64,000 bases of DNA from Clostridium pasteurianum BC1. GTDB lineage: Bacteria; Bacillota; Clostridia; Clostridiales; Clostridiaceae. Below the pieces are notes generated by a model. The model did not search any database. It was not told the DNA's origin and saw only the letters and a program-made list of their open reading frames with translations. Location: NCBI RefSeq assembly GCF_000389635.1, contig NC_021182.1:2046001-2110000 (forward strand). The letters run 5' to 3'. The translations under genes were made by a program, and so were the position numbers. This document shows, in pieces, positions 19,401 to 28,567 of the stretch (position 1 is the first letter of the stretch; each line of letters opens with the position of its first letter).

Positions 19401-20162
19401 AATTGTGAGTATGATTCAGCAAGAGCTTTTGAAAGAGCAGGAGCAGAGACTAGTGTCAAAGTATTTAAAAATTTAACTCCTGACTTTATAAAGGAATCTG
19501 TAGATTTTATAGCTAATGAAATTGATAAAGCGCAGATGATTATGCTTCCAGGAGGCTTTAGCGCTGGAGATGAGCCTGATGGTTCAGGTAAATTTATTGC
19601 TTCAGTTTTAAGAAATCCTAAAATTGCAGAGAGCATAATGAAGCTTCTTAAAGAGAGAGATGGACTTATGCTGGGTATATGTAATGGCTTCCAGGCGTTA
19701 ACCAAATTAGGACTTGTACCTTTTGGAGAAATAAGAGAAATAGACGAGGAATGTCCTACACTTACCTATAATAATATAGGAAGACATGTATCTAAAATGG
19801 TAGATACAAGAATTGTTTCTACATTATCACCATGGTTTAATCAGGTTAATTGTAATGAAGTTTATACTATACCGGTATCTCATGGCGAGGGAAGATTTGT
19901 TGGAAAAGAAGATGTAATTAAAAAGCTATTTGAAAATGGTCAGGTGGCCACTCAATATGTGGACTTTAAGGGTAATCCAACTTATGATATTGACTTCAAT
20001 CCAAATGGATCTATGCAGGCTATTGAGGGTATAACAAGTCCGGATGGAAGAATACTGGGTAAAATGGGGCACAGTGAAAGAATAGGAAGTAATATTGCAA
20101 AAAATATACCTGGAAACAAGGATCAGAAGATATTTGAATCTGGTGTAAAATACTTTAAATAA
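16401..20162 (+). CDS. purL: Phosphoribosylformylglycinamidine synthase, single-chain large form
   Basis: This 1253-residue enzyme catalyses the ATP- and glutamine-dependent conversion of FGAR to FGAM in purine synthesis. Residues up to about 960 form the synthetase (TYWSDHCRHTTF, NETHNHPTEIEPFGGAATCIGG, GGKDSMSGT). From about residue 990 comes a class I glutamine amidotransferase with MLPGGFSAGDE, the nucleophile in MLGICNGFQ and the His/Glu of SHGEGR. This is the fused purL/purQ type rather than the separate PurS-PurQ-PurL of Bacillus. It starts at an ATG after AAGGAGAATTTAAAT. It lies upstream of the other pur genes but is separated by 766 bases carrying a riboswitch, so it is a separate transcription unit. 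Confidence 0.97.
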   Translation: MDNKVRRIFVEKRQGFNVEALELLNDVKENLNISQLSNIKIVNRYDISGISDEEFEKAKKIIFSEPVTDNVFEENINTKDNDSIFAVEYLPGQYDQRADSADQCIKILSQNEASKVATAKLYILEGELNEVEVERIKKYCINPVDSREASMEKPETLETEVELPADVKILEYFTDLPEEKLEQFRLDEGLAMSLADLKFCQEYFKNTEKRNPTYTEIKVIDTYWSDHCRHTTFATKLNNVEFEKGKFNKPVKEAFEEYNNSKTKLKREDKVTCLMDVALMAMRELKEDGKLQDLDVSDEINACSIEKEVDIDGKKEKWLIMFKNETHNHPTEIEPFGGAATCIGGCIRDPLSGRVYVYQAMRVTGSGDPRTKIEDTLQGKLPQRKITVGAAKGYSSYGNQIGLATGQVTEVYHEGYVAKRLEVGAVIGAAPKENVVRKEPKAGDIIILLGGRTGRDGCGGATGSSKEHDEKSILTCGAEVQKGNAPTERKIQRLFRNPEVSKLIKRCNDFGAGGVSVAIGELSDGLDINLNLVPKKYEGLDGTELAISESQERMAVVVEEKDADKFIELSLKENLEAVKVAVVTEDRRLKLRWRNDYVVNISRDFLDTNGVRQEIDVYVKKPKKSLNYFAKTEKVKDIKKKWLSVLEDLNVCSQKGLVERFDSTIGAGSVFLPFAGKYQMTPTEAMIAKVPVLKGETNTATVMAHGYNPNLSSWSPFHGAVYSVVEAVAKVVACGGKYDSIRLTLQEYFERLGTEPERWGKPLAALLGAYHAQKMFEIPAIGGKDSMSGTFKDMDVPPTLVAFAVDVVDANKVVSQEFKNSGNTVVLVEAVRDENELPDFKVLKKNYKKINKLIEKGRVLSSYTVKQGGVCEAITKMCLGNKIGFGFNKNVDEELLFEPSYGSIILEIDKEENVKKIMDGVNYVVLGKTTNEAAISYEKFNLDIDELLKQWTKTLEGVFPTKTEVSSKDIEKGVFDNRNTKSPTIKYARPRVFIPVFPGTNCEYDSARAFERAGAETSVKVFKNLTPDFIKESVDFIANEIDKAQMIMLPGGFSAGDEPDGSGKFIASVLRNPKIAESIMKLLKERDGLMLGICNGFQALTKLGLVPFGEIREIDEECPTLTYNNIGRHVSKMVDTRIVSTLSPWFNQVNCNEVYTIPVSHGEGRFVGKEDVIKKLFENGQVATQYVDFKGNPTYDIDFNPNGSMQAIEGITSPDGRILGKMGHSERIGSNIAKNIPGNKDQKIFESGVKYFK

Positions 20163-20385
20163 GACATAAATTGACAGAATATGTGTTTGATTTTTATAAT
20201 AAGTAAAACTTGAATACCATATAATTTAAATTTCAAACGCATATTTTAGTAATTGGCTATACATTTAAAGTAAAATATATAGATGAAATTTGTTTGAAAT
20301 CAATATATAACGAATAAATAATATGGAAAAACATTAAATATACGGTATATGTACGAATGTTACTATGAATAATCTTATAAACACA

Positions 20386-20414
20386 TTGACTTTTTATAAG
20401 TCTAGTGTTAGTAT
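20386..20414 (+). promoter_or_regulatory. Promoter of the purE operon
   Basis: TTGACT and TAGTAT are spaced 17 bases apart, placing the transcript start just ahead of the purine riboswitch at 20445. The preceding 220 bases after purL hold CGAAT motifs but no gene. Confidence 0.5.
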
Positions 20415-20444
20415 TTATTTGCAGCTAATTAAAAATTAAATATG

Positions 20445-20514
20445 CATCCATATAATCTTGATAATAGGGTTCAGGAGTTTCTACAAAAGGCCTTAAACTT
20501 TTTGGCTATGGGTA
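20445..20514 (+). promoter_or_regulatory. Purine riboswitch aptamer (guanine-class C74)
   Basis: P1 (ATCCATA/TATGGGT), J1/2 TAATC, P2 (CTTGA/TCAGG) with loop TAATAGGG, J2/3 GTTTCTAC, P3 (CAAAAG/CTTTTTG) with loop CCTTAAA, and J3/1 GGCTA. The L2 GG / L3 CC kissing contact is kept. The C preceding T in J3/1 predicts guanine or hypoxanthine rather than adenine. J3/1 has G where the common consensus GACTA has A. Ligand binding should lower purECFMN expression. Confidence 0.88.
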
Positions 20515-20562
20515 AATTTATAAATTATGAGAGTTAGGATTTCTTAACTCTCTATATTAAGC

Positions 20563-20613
20563 GCTCTATAAGTGAATTTACTCCATATTCATTTTGGAGC
20601 ATTTTTAATTTTA
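20563..20613 (+). terminator. Riboswitch-controlled terminator before purE
   Basis: GCTC...AAGTGAAT pairs with ATTCATTTTGGAGC and is followed by ATTTTTAATTTT. It lies 50 bases past the purine aptamer. The 310 bases from here to purE hold no gene. The intervening GAGAGTTA/TAACTCTC stem at 20530-20552 may be part of the antiterminator switch. Confidence 0.65.
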
Positions 20614-20928
20614 GGCATTTAAAAACAAATAATAAGTCGAATTTTAACAGTTGATTCATAGTTTCTTTATGATGATATATTGACAAAAATCAACATGTTT
20701 CAGCAATAATTTATATAAAACTAGCGATTATTTACAAATAAATTATGTAATATAAAATATAATAAATTAGATGATTACTTTATAAGGATTACTAATTATA
20801 ATTAATATTTTAGTATAAGACATCTTAAAGGAAATAACCGATGAAAGATGTTTAATAATAAAGTGTGCAAAAAACCAAACAATTAAATTTGTTTAGTCCA
20901 GCATAAGGAGTATAGGAGGAATTTATAA

Positions 20929-21408
20929 ATGAAAGTTGCAATAATATTTGGAAGTAAATCAGATGTGGATAAGATGAGAGGTGCTGCCAAGGCTCTTAAG
21001 GAATTCGGTATTGAGTACAGAGTTCACATACTATCGGCTCACAGAGTTCCAGAAAAATTAGCTCAGGTAATTGAAGATTTAGAAGCTGAAGACTTTGATT
21101 GCATAATAGCAGGGGCAGGACTTGCAGCGCATTTGCCAGGAGTAATTGCTTCACATACTACACTTCCAGTAATAGGAGTACCAATAAATGCAGCTCTTAA
21201 CGGATTGGACTCACTTTTATCTATAGTTCAAATGCCAAAATCAATTCCAGTAGCTACTGTAGGAATAAATAACAGCTACAATGCAGGAATGTTAGCAGTT
21301 CAGATGCTATCTTTAAAATATCCAGGGTTAAAAGAAAAACTAATTCAATATAGAAAAGATATGAAAAGCAAATTTATAAGTGAAAACGAAGAAGGAGTGG
21401 AATTATAA
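20929..21408 (+). CDS. purE: N5-carboxyaminoimidazole ribonucleotide mutase
   Basis: This 159-residue class I PurE converts N5-CAIR to [20 protein letters not shown] carries the phosphate-binding GS(K/D)SD motif; SAHRVPEKL and [14 protein letters not shown] carry the catalytic His residues. No purK is visible in the window. The ATG follows TAGGAGGAATTTATA. The stop overlaps the purC start by one base (TAATG), showing tight coupling. It is the first gene of the riboswitch-controlled operon. Confidence 0.97.
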   Translation: MKVAIIFGSKSDVDKMRGAAKALKEFGIEYRVHILSAHRVPEKLAQVIEDLEAEDFDCIIAGAGLAAHLPGVIASHTTLPVIGVPINAALNGLDSLLSIVQMPKSIPVATVGINNSYNAGMLAVQMLSLKYPGLKEKLIQYRKDMKSKFISENEEGVEL

Positions 21409-22118
21409 TGACAAAAAAAGAATTATTATACGAAGGAAAAGCAAAAAAGGTTTATGCTACTGATAAAGAGGATGAAGTTATAGTTTATTATAAAGATGAT
21501 GCTACAGCTTTCAACGGAGTAAAAAAGGGTCAGATAGAAGATAAGGGTGAATTAAATAACAGCATAACTTCAATGTTATTTGAACTTGTAGAAAAACATG
21601 GTGTAAAAACACATTTTATAGAGAAACTAAATGATAGAGAACAACTTTGCAAAAAAGTTAATATAGTTCCACTAGAAGTTATAGTAAGAAATGTAGCTGC
21701 AGGAAGTATGGCTAAAAGACTTGGTGTTGAAGAAGGAAGTCCATTAAAGACTACAGTATTTGAAATATGCTATAAGAATGATGATTATGATGATCCTTTG
21801 ATAAATGATACTCATGCAGTTGCTTTGGGATTTTCAACTTTTGAGGAATTAAAGACTATATATGCAATGACTGATAAGGTAAATGAAATACTTAAGGAAT
21901 TTTTCTTAAAACAAAATATTAAACTTATTGACTTTAAATTGGAATTTGGTAAAACTACTAATGGAGAAATACTATTAGCAGATGAAATATCTCCAGATAC
22001 TTGCAGACTTTGGGATGCAACAACTAATGAAAAACTTGATAAAGATAGATTTAGAAGAGATATGGGTAATGTAAAAGAAGCTTATGTTGAAATATTAAAG
22101 AGAATCGCAGGAAAATAA
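21408..22118 (+). CDS. purC: SAICAR synthetase
   Basis: This 236-residue enzyme joins aspartate to CAIR using ATP. Visible motifs are [14 protein letters not shown] at the N-terminus, [15 protein letters not shown] in the middle and [12 protein letters not shown] near the end, all family signatures. Its length is normal for bacterial PurC. The ATG overlaps the purE stop. purF follows after 25 bases. Confidence 0.97.
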   Translation: MTKKELLYEGKAKKVYATDKEDEVIVYYKDDATAFNGVKKGQIEDKGELNNSITSMLFELVEKHGVKTHFIEKLNDREQLCKKVNIVPLEVIVRNVAAGSMAKRLGVEEGSPLKTTVFEICYKNDDYDDPLINDTHAVALGFSTFEELKTIYAMTDKVNEILKEFFLKQNIKLIDFKLEFGKTTNGEILLADEISPDTCRLWDATTNEKLDKDRFRRDMGNVKEAYVEILKRIAGK

Positions 22119-22143
22119 ATTTTTTAAGAGAGGGAGTTTAACT

Positions 22144-23553
22144 GTGATAGATTTAGAACAAGATAAACTTAAAGAAGAATGTGGTGTTTTTGGAATTTTT
22201 TCAAATAGGAATATAGATGTATCACATTTAACATACTATGGACTGTATGCACTTCAGCACAGAGGACAGGAAAGTGCTGGTATTGCAGTGTGCAATAATG
22301 GTAAGATTGATGTCCATAAAGGTATGGGACTTGTAACAGATGTGTTTGATAATGATAGCTTAGACAAAATGGTTGGAAATTCTGCAATAGGTCATGTAAG
22401 ATACTCTACTACTGGTGGCAGCTGTGCCAATAATGCTCAACCTATAGTTAATGAATTTGAATTAGGTTCTATTGCTCTTGCTCACAACGGAAATCTTGTA
22501 AATACTGATATTATAAGAGAACTATTGCAGTATGGCGGAACTTCCTTTGAAACTTCAATAGATACTGAAGTTGTACTGAAATTGATTGCTAAAAATGCAA
22601 AAAAAGGTATAGAAAACGCCGTAGCTGATGCAATTCAGGCTATTAAAGGTTCCTTTGCCATTGTTATTTTAACAGAGGATAAATTAATCGGAGTTAGAGA
22701 TCCTAACGGTATACGACCTCTCTGCATAGGTAAATTTGATGATAATAGTTATGTAATGTGTTCAGAAACTTGTGCACTTGATGCAGTAGGTGCTGAATTT
22801 GTAAGAGATGTAAATCCAGGTGAAATTGTAATAATAGATAAAGAAGGAATCAAAAGTATAAATTTTGCAGAAAAGACTAAATGTGAAACCTGTGTTTTTG
22901 AATATATATATTTTGCAAGACCAGATAGTGTTATAGATGGAATAAGTGTATACAACTCAAGAGAACTTGCAGGAGAAGAGCTTTATAGAGAAGCTCCTGT
23001 AGAGGCTGATATGGTAATTGGTGTACCAGATTCAGGACTTGCAGCAGCTACAGGCTATGCAAAGGCTTCCGGAATACCTTATGGTATAGGACTTATAAAA
23101 AACAGATACGTGGGAAGAACCTTTATATCACCTACTCAGGAACTTAGAGAAAAGGCTGTTGCTGTAAAATTAAATCCTTTGAAAGTGAATATTGAGGGGA
23201 AAAGAATAGTTATAATAGACGATTCCATTGTAAGAGGAACTACAAGTAAAAAATTGGTGGATATATTAAGGAAAGCAGGAGCAAAGGAAATTCATTTTAG
23301 AGTATCTTCTCCTATTATAAAATATCCATGCTATTTTGGAATAAATATAGCTTCCAGAAATGAACTCATAGGTGGAAATAAGACTGTGGAGGAAATAAGA
23401 GATTTTATAGGCGCAGACAGTCTTGCATATTTAAGCATAGATTCACTTTTAAAGAGTTTAGGTAAGAAAAATAATTTCTGTCTTGGATGTTTAAAAGGAG
23501 TATATCCTGTGTCAGCACCAATGGAAGTTGAAAAGGAAAGATTTGAAGTATAA
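22144..23553 (+). CDS. purF: Amidophosphoribosyltransferase
   Basis: This 469-residue enzyme commits PRPP to purines, forming phosphoribosylamine from glutamine. A short propeptide precedes ECGVFGIF; in Bacillus-type PurF it is removed to expose the Cys nucleophile, here Cys13. The PRPP loop is VIIDDSIVRGTTSK. Cys residues in KCETCVFEY, KYPCYFG and NFCLGCLKG match the oxygen-sensitive 4Fe-4S cluster ligands of the Bacillus type. It starts at GTG after GAGAGGGAGTTTAACT. Confidence 0.96.
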   Translation: MIDLEQDKLKEECGVFGIFSNRNIDVSHLTYYGLYALQHRGQESAGIAVCNNGKIDVHKGMGLVTDVFDNDSLDKMVGNSAIGHVRYSTTGGSCANNAQPIVNEFELGSIALAHNGNLVNTDIIRELLQYGGTSFETSIDTEVVLKLIAKNAKKGIENAVADAIQAIKGSFAIVILTEDKLIGVRDPNGIRPLCIGKFDDNSYVMCSETCALDAVGAEFVRDVNPGEIVIIDKEGIKSINFAEKTKCETCVFEYIYFARPDSVIDGISVYNSRELAGEELYREAPVEADMVIGVPDSGLAAATGYAKASGIPYGIGLIKNRYVGRTFISPTQELREKAVAVKLNPLKVNIEGKRIVIIDDSIVRGTTSKKLVDILRKAGAKEIHFRVSSPIIKYPCYFGINIASRNELIGGNKTVEEIRDFIGADSLAYLSIDSLLKSLGKKNNFCLGCLKGVYPVSAPMEVEKERFEV

Positions 23554-23573
23554 TTTTGAAAGGTTGTGTACTA

Positions 23574-24569
23574 ATGGTAACTTATAAGGACGCTGGTGTA
23601 AATATTGAAGAGGGCTATGAAACTGTAAGCAAAATAAAGGACTATGCTAAAAAAACTTACACAAAGGATGTTTTAAATAATTTAGGTAGCTTTGCAGGAA
23701 TGTTTGCTCTGGGGAATTATAAAAATCCTGTACTTGTTTCCGGTACAGATGGTGTTGGAACAAAGCTTGCCATAGCATTTAAGCTGAAAAAATATGATAC
23801 AGTTGGTATTGATTGTGTTGCAATGTGTGTCAATGACATTTTATGTCATGGTGCAAAACCACTATTTTTCCTTGATTATATGGCTTGTGGTAAGCTTTCA
23901 GCTGAAACTGCTTCACAAATCGTAAAGGGTGTATCTGAGGGTTGTCTTCAGGCTGAAAGTGCCCTTATAGGTGGAGAGACAGCTGAAATGCCAGGGTTTT
24001 ATAAAGACGGAGACTATGATTTAGCAGGTTTTTCAGTAGGTATAGTTGAAAAAGATGAAATTATAGACGGAAGTAAAATTGAAGACAAAGACGTACTTAT
24101 TGGAATTGCATCTTCAGGTGTTCACAGTAACGGTTTTTCACTTGTAAGAAAATTAGTACCTGATATAGAAATTGATTTTCATGGTAAAAAAATTGGAGAA
24201 GTTCTTCTTGAACCAACAAAGATATATGTAAAGCCTATATTAAAGCTTATGGAGAAATTTGAAATAAGAGGTATGGCACATGTAACTGGTGGCGGTTTCT
24301 ATGAAAATATTCCAAGAATGTTCAAAGGAGATTTTACAGCTATAATAAATAAAGACAGCTATGAAGTTCCAGAAATATTCAAATATTTAATGTCTCTTGG
24401 AGTAAAAGGGAATGATATGTATAATACTTTTAATATGGGCATTGGTTTCGTATTATGCGTAAAGCAAGAGGATAAAGCAGCAGTAATAGACACATTAAAA
24501 GAATTTGGAGAAGAAGCCTTTGAAATTGGTTACGTTGAAGCAGGAGGCAAAGGTGTATGTTTAAAATAG
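23574..24569 (+). CDS. purM: AIR synthetase (FGAM cyclo-ligase)
   Basis: This 331-residue enzyme closes FGAM to aminoimidazole ribonucleotide with ATP. LVSGTDGVGTKLAIA, CVNDILCHGAKPLFFLDYMA and ALIGGETAEMPGFY are PurM signatures. I use the ATG at 23574 (MVTYKDAGV, matching the usual N-terminus) rather than the upstream TTG at 23556. Its 3' end overlaps purN by 13 bases, so translation is probably coupled. Confidence 0.96.
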   Translation: MVTYKDAGVNIEEGYETVSKIKDYAKKTYTKDVLNNLGSFAGMFALGNYKNPVLVSGTDGVGTKLAIAFKLKKYDTVGIDCVAMCVNDILCHGAKPLFFLDYMACGKLSAETASQIVKGVSEGCLQAESALIGGETAEMPGFYKDGDYDLAGFSVGIVEKDEIIDGSKIEDKDVLIGIASSGVHSNGFSLVRKLVPDIEIDFHGKKIGEVLLEPTKIYVKPILKLMEKFEIRGMAHVTGGGFYENIPRMFKGDFTAIINKDSYEVPEIFKYLMSLGVKGNDMYNTFNMGIGFVLCVKQEDKAAVIDTLKEFGEEAFEIGYVEAGGKGVCLK

Positions 24570-25174
24570 CAGTGCTTATTTCAGGTGGAGGAACTAATCT
24601 GCAATCTATTATTGATAAAGTAAAGTCAGGGTATTTGAATTGTAAAATTGAAATAGTAATCAGTGATAGTGAGAAAGCCTATGGAATAGAAAGAGCTAAA
24701 GAAAATAATATATATGCTATAGCTTTAAGTAAAAAGCAGTATGGTGATAAATTATCCGACGAAGTTTTAAAGATTGTAGAGGAAAAAGGTGTAGACTTAA
24801 TAGTTACAGCAGGTTTTCTATCCATCTTAAAAGGTGATTTATTAAAGAAATTTAAAAACAGAATAATAAACATTCATCCTTCTCTAATACCTTCTTTTTG
24901 TGGCAAGGGGATGTACGGTTTAAATGTACATAAAGCTGCAATAAGTTATGGTGTTAAGGCTTCTGGCTGCACCGTGCATTTTCTAGATGAAGGGACGGAT
25001 ACAGGGCCAATTATAATACAAAAGACTGTGCCAGTGTTTGCTGAGGATACTGCAGAGTTACTTCAGAAAAGAGTACTAGAAAAGGAGCATGAAGCTTTAC
25101 CAGAGGCTATTAGGCTTATAGCGGAAAATAAAGTTGAGGTTCAAGAGAGAAAAGTATTCATAGAAAATAATTAA
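24557..25174 (+). CDS. purN: Phosphoribosylglycinamide formyltransferase
   Basis: This 205-residue folate-dependent enzyme formylates GAR. It opens IAVLISGGGTNLQSIID (phosphate loop). It contains NIHPSLIPSF with the catalytic Asn and His, and ends with DEGTDTGPIIIQ with the catalytic Asp. It is the last gene of the purECFMN block; a 386-base gap with a palindromic repeat separates it from purH. Confidence 0.96.
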   Translation: MFKIAVLISGGGTNLQSIIDKVKSGYLNCKIEIVISDSEKAYGIERAKENNIYAIALSKKQYGDKLSDEVLKIVEEKGVDLIVTAGFLSILKGDLLKKFKNRIINIHPSLIPSFCGKGMYGLNVHKAAISYGVKASGCTVHFLDEGTDTGPIIIQKTVPVFAEDTAELLQKRVLEKEHEALPEAIRLIAENKVEVQERKVFIENN

Positions 25175-25560
25175 TTTTAAAGTAAGATATAATAAATAGT
25201 AATTCAAAATAGACTAGCATACTGACCAGTTATTTATTTGAATGTGCATTAAGTAAGAATAAGACAGAATGAAATTTAGCTTGATCACAGGAGCTTTACT
25301 TATAGAAAATATTTAACTTGAAAGTAAAAGATATTAAAAAAGAAATAAGGCATCTGAAAGGAAAATAGATTAGTATATTAACTGGTTATTTCTTTTATGA
25401 TGCCTTTATTATCTGATAATTAGTTGCTGTAATATTCAATGAATATAAAAGGTACAGTATACATAGCAGTGGCAAGTCCATAGAGTATTAATCTAAAAAT
25501 TTAAGATTTACAATGATAGATAAAAGTCTTTAAAATATTTAAGTGGAGGTAATATATTAT
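25175..25560 (+). other. Gene-free gap between purN and purH with palindromic repeats
   Basis: No coding frame is supported here. The gap contains one full AAGGCAT-type palindrome (25347-25406) and a partial relative at 25212-25250 sharing CATACTGACCAGTTATTTATTT with the copy at 53567. No clear terminator or promoter is seen, though TATAATA-like sequence occurs near 25190. Confidence 0.6.
25347..25406. repeat. Dispersed palindromic repeat, copy A
   Basis: It starts AAGGCATCTGAAAGGAAA and ends TATGATGCCTT, so its ends are inverted repeats, with an AACTGGTTATTTC centre. Relatives are at 36734-36802 and 53567-53632. Non-coding; it resembles a small palindromic (MITE-like) element. Confidence 0.6.
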
Positions 25561-27063
25561 ATGATTAAAAGAGCATTAATCAGTGTATACAATAAGGATA
25601 AAGTTCTTGATTTAGCTAAATTTCTTATTAAAAAAGATGTGGAAATAATTTCTACTGGTGGTACATACAAATATTTAAAAGAAAATCACATAGCTGTAAC
25701 AGAAGTAGAGGAAGTTACGGGTTTTCCTGAAATGATGGACGGCAGGGTAAAGACACTTCACCCTAATATTCATGGAGGTATACTTGCCATAAGAGACAAT
25801 GCTCAGCATATGAAAGCTATTGAAGATAAGGGAATCAAGCCAATTGATCTAGTAGTAGTTAACCTTTATCCTTTCTTTGATAAAGTTCAGGAAGATTTAA
25901 CCTTTGAAGAAAAAATTGAGTTTATAGATATCGGTGGTCCTACTATGATAAGAGCAGCTGCAAAGAATTTTCAAGATGTAGTTGTGCTTACAGATGTTAA
26001 GGATTATGAAGATGTAATAGATCAAATAGATAAAAATGGTGAAGTAGATTTTGAAAGTAGAAAAAAATTTGCTGGTAAAGTATTTAATTTAATGGCTGCC
26101 TATGATGCAGCTGTAAGTAGATTTTTACTGGGAGATGAAGTTTATCCTGAATATCTTAATATGTCTTATAAAAAATCTATGGATTTAAGATATGGTGAAA
26201 ATCCTCATCAAAGTGCTGCTTACTATGTGTCTACAGCTACTAAAGGCGCAATGAAAGATTTTCAGCAGCTAAATGGTAAGGAACTTTCTTATAACAACAT
26301 AAAGGATATGGATATAGCTTGGAAAGTAGCCTCAGAATTTGAAGAACCTATGTGCTGTGCACTAAAACATAATTCACCTTGTGGTGCTGCTATAGCGGAT
26401 AATATTCATGATGCCTACGTTCGTGCCTTTGAATGTGATCCTACCTCTATTTTTGGTGGTATAGTTGCTGTTAATAGAAAATTAGATGTAGCAACAGCAG
26501 AGGAACTTGTGAAGATTTTCCTTGAAATAGTAATAGCTCCTGATTTTGAAGACGCTGCACTGGAAATATTAAAGACAAAGAAAAACTTAAGAGTTATAAA
26601 AGCAGAGCACAAACCACAGGATCATAGAGAATATGCAAAGGTAGACGGTGGAATTCTAGTACAGAGTTCAGATGATAAACTTGTAGATGAACTTAAATTT
26701 GTAACAGAAAAGAAGCCGACAGAAGAGGAATTAAAGCAGCTTCTATTCGGTATGAAGGTAGTAAAATATGTTAAATCCAATGCAATACTGGTGGTTAAAG
26801 ATGGAATGGCTAAGGGAATTGGCGGCGGACAGGTAAACAGAATATGGCCGACAATTGAAGCACTTGATAGAGCAAAGGATGGTACTCTTCTTGTATCAGA
26901 TGCTTTCTTCCCATTTAACGATGTAGTGGAAGAAGCAGCTAAGCACAATATAAAGGCAATAATACAGCCTGGTGGCTCTATAAGAGACCAAGATTCCATT
27001 GATGCCTGCAATAAACATGGCATAGCAATGGTGATTTCAGGAATAAGACATTTTAAACACTAG
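25561..27063 (+). CDS. purH: Bifunctional AICAR transformylase / IMP cyclohydrolase
   Basis: This 500-residue enzyme carries out the last two steps to IMP. The N-terminal cyclohydrolase domain has [19 protein letters not shown] and [17 protein letters not shown]. The C-terminal transformylase has [25 protein letters not shown] (the KHxxPCG catalytic motif) and IGGGQVNR. I choose the ATG at 25561 because the upstream GTG at 25543 lies inside the ribosome site itself. Confidence 0.97.
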   Translation: MIKRALISVYNKDKVLDLAKFLIKKDVEIISTGGTYKYLKENHIAVTEVEEVTGFPEMMDGRVKTLHPNIHGGILAIRDNAQHMKAIEDKGIKPIDLVVVNLYPFFDKVQEDLTFEEKIEFIDIGGPTMIRAAAKNFQDVVVLTDVKDYEDVIDQIDKNGEVDFESRKKFAGKVFNLMAAYDAAVSRFLLGDEVYPEYLNMSYKKSMDLRYGENPHQSAAYYVSTATKGAMKDFQQLNGKELSYNNIKDMDIAWKVASEFEEPMCCALKHNSPCGAAIADNIHDAYVRAFECDPTSIFGGIVAVNRKLDVATAEELVKIFLEIVIAPDFEDAALEILKTKKNLRVIKAEHKPQDHREYAKVDGGILVQSSDDKLVDELKFVTEKKPTEEELKQLLFGMKVVKYVKSNAILVVKDGMAKGIGGGQVNRIWPTIEALDRAKDGTLLVSDAFFPFNDVVEEAAKHNIKAIIQPGGSIRDQDSIDACNKHGIAMVISGIRHFKH

Positions 27064-27079
27064 GTAGAAATGTAATGCT

Positions 27080-27114
27080 GGAAAAATTTGCACCCCTGGG
27101 GTGTAAATTTTTCC
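27080..27114. terminator. Strong symmetric hairpin between purH and purD
   Basis: GGAAAAATTTGCACCCC pairs almost perfectly with GGGGTGTAAATTTTTCC. A-runs and T-runs on both sides make it a possible terminator in either direction. It sits 17 bases after purH, so purD may be partly separated from purH or the transcript processed here. Confidence 0.65.
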
Positions 27115-27164
27115 ATAGTGAGATAGTCTGTATTATTTTTTATTAATGTAGAGGAAGTGATAAA

Positions 27165-28415
27165 TTGAAAATTTTACTTATTGGAAATGGTGGTAGAGAA
27201 CATGCTATAGCATGGAAGATGGCATTAAGTACTATTGTTGACAAGATTTATTGTGCACCTGGAAATGGTGGTACTCATCTTGAGAATAAGTGTGTAAATG
27301 TAAATTTAGATACTATAGATGAATTATTAAACTTTGCTAAAGAAGAAAAAATAGACTTAACTTTTGTTGGACCGGAAGCAAAGCTGGTAGAAGGTATTGT
27401 AGATGTATTTAAGGAAAATGGATTAAAGATATTTGGACCATCAAAAGCAGCCGCTGAGCTTGAAGGAAGTAAGGCTTTCGCTAAGGAATTTATGAAAAAG
27501 CACGGAGTTAAAACAGCAGCTTATGAGGTTTTTGATAGAGTAGAGGAAGCTCTTGATTATACTGAAAAATGTCCTTATCCAATAGTTATTAAAGCTGATG
27601 GCCTGGCTGCAGGTAAAGGTGTAGTTATATGTGGTACAGCAGAAGAGGCGCAGAATACACTAAAAGACTTTATGGTAAATGATGTATTTAAGGGCTCTGG
27701 TAAAAAAGTAGTTATGGAAGAGTTTCTTGATGGAGTAGAAGCTTCTATTCTTTCTGTTACAGATGGCAATGTTATAGTGCCTTTTATATCAGCTAAGGAC
27801 CATAAGCAGATCTTCGATGAGGATAAGGGCCCTAACACTGGCGGAATGGGCGCAATTGTCCCAAATCCATATTGCACTGAAAATGTACTTAAAGAATTTG
27901 AGGAAACCATGTTAAAGCCTACTCTTTCTGGAATAAAGGAAGAGCATATGGACTACTGCGGTATTATTTTCTTCGGACTTATGATAACTAAAAAGGGTAC
28001 ATATTTATTGGAGTACAACGTAAGAATGGGTGATCCAGAAACTCAGGCAGTATTGCCACTTTTAGAAAGTGATTTCACTGAAATCATATTGGCTGCCATA
28101 GATGGAAAGCTTAAAGATGTTGAAATCAAGTGGAAAAAAGGCGGTGCCTGCTGTGTAGTTCTGGCTTCCAAGGGTTATCCGGGAAGTTATGAAACAGGTA
28201 AAGCTATTGACATCAAAGCAGCAGAAAGCAAAGTATTTGCAGCAGGAGCTAAATATGAAGATGATACTTTGAAAACCTCTGGAGGTAGAGTCATGTCAAT
28301 TGTATCTACTGGAGATACACTAGAGGAAGCAATTAAAAATGCATATGCAGATATAAAAAATGTAAATTTTGAAGGCATGTATTTTAGAAAAGACATAGGA
28401 ACTCTATATAGATAG
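27165..28415 (+). CDS. purD: Phosphoribosylamine-glycine ligase (GAR synthetase)
   Basis: This 416-residue ATP-grasp enzyme joins glycine to phosphoribosylamine. Landmarks are LLIGNGGREHAIAWK at the N-terminus, YPIVIKADGLAAGKGVV (ATP-grasp), GPNTGGMGA and EYNVRMGDPETQ (metal-binding Glu/Asn). It starts at TTG (27165) after GAGGAAGTGATAAA; no better ATG exists. It completes the window's set of IMP-pathway genes, except purB and purK, which are not here. Confidence 0.96.
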   Translation: MKILLIGNGGREHAIAWKMALSTIVDKIYCAPGNGGTHLENKCVNVNLDTIDELLNFAKEEKIDLTFVGPEAKLVEGIVDVFKENGLKIFGPSKAAAELEGSKAFAKEFMKKHGVKTAAYEVFDRVEEALDYTEKCPYPIVIKADGLAAGKGVVICGTAEEAQNTLKDFMVNDVFKGSGKKVVMEEFLDGVEASILSVTDGNVIVPFISAKDHKQIFDEDKGPNTGGMGAIVPNPYCTENVLKEFEETMLKPTLSGIKEEHMDYCGIIFFGLMITKKGTYLLEYNVRMGDPETQAVLPLLESDFTEIILAAIDGKLKDVEIKWKKGGACCVVLASKGYPGSYETGKAIDIKAAESKVFAAGAKYEDDTLKTSGGRVMSIVSTGDTLEEAIKNAYADIKNVNFEGMYFRKDIGTLYR

Positions 28416-28531
28416 GATAGAATATCAATGAATTTTACTTAGCTGGAGTTTGTATTCACAATAAGTTTAAATAAATTATCCAGCCATTAGTCATCGCATA
28501 AATGATTCAAAGTGCGTAAATTAAAATTGAA

Positions 28532-28567
28532 AAATAGTATTCAGAATAATTTCTGAATACTATTTTT
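28532..28567. terminator. Bidirectional terminator between purD and the DUF1836 gene
   Basis: AATAGTATTCAGAA and TTCTGAATACTATT form a perfect 14-bp stem around TAAT, with T-runs on both strands. It ends the plus-strand purD transcript and the minus-strand DUF1836 gene, whose stop codon lies within it. Confidence 0.85.

Noticed and set aside
19208-19705. 165-codon minus-strand ORF inside purL
   Set aside because: Shadow of the glutaminase part of purL.
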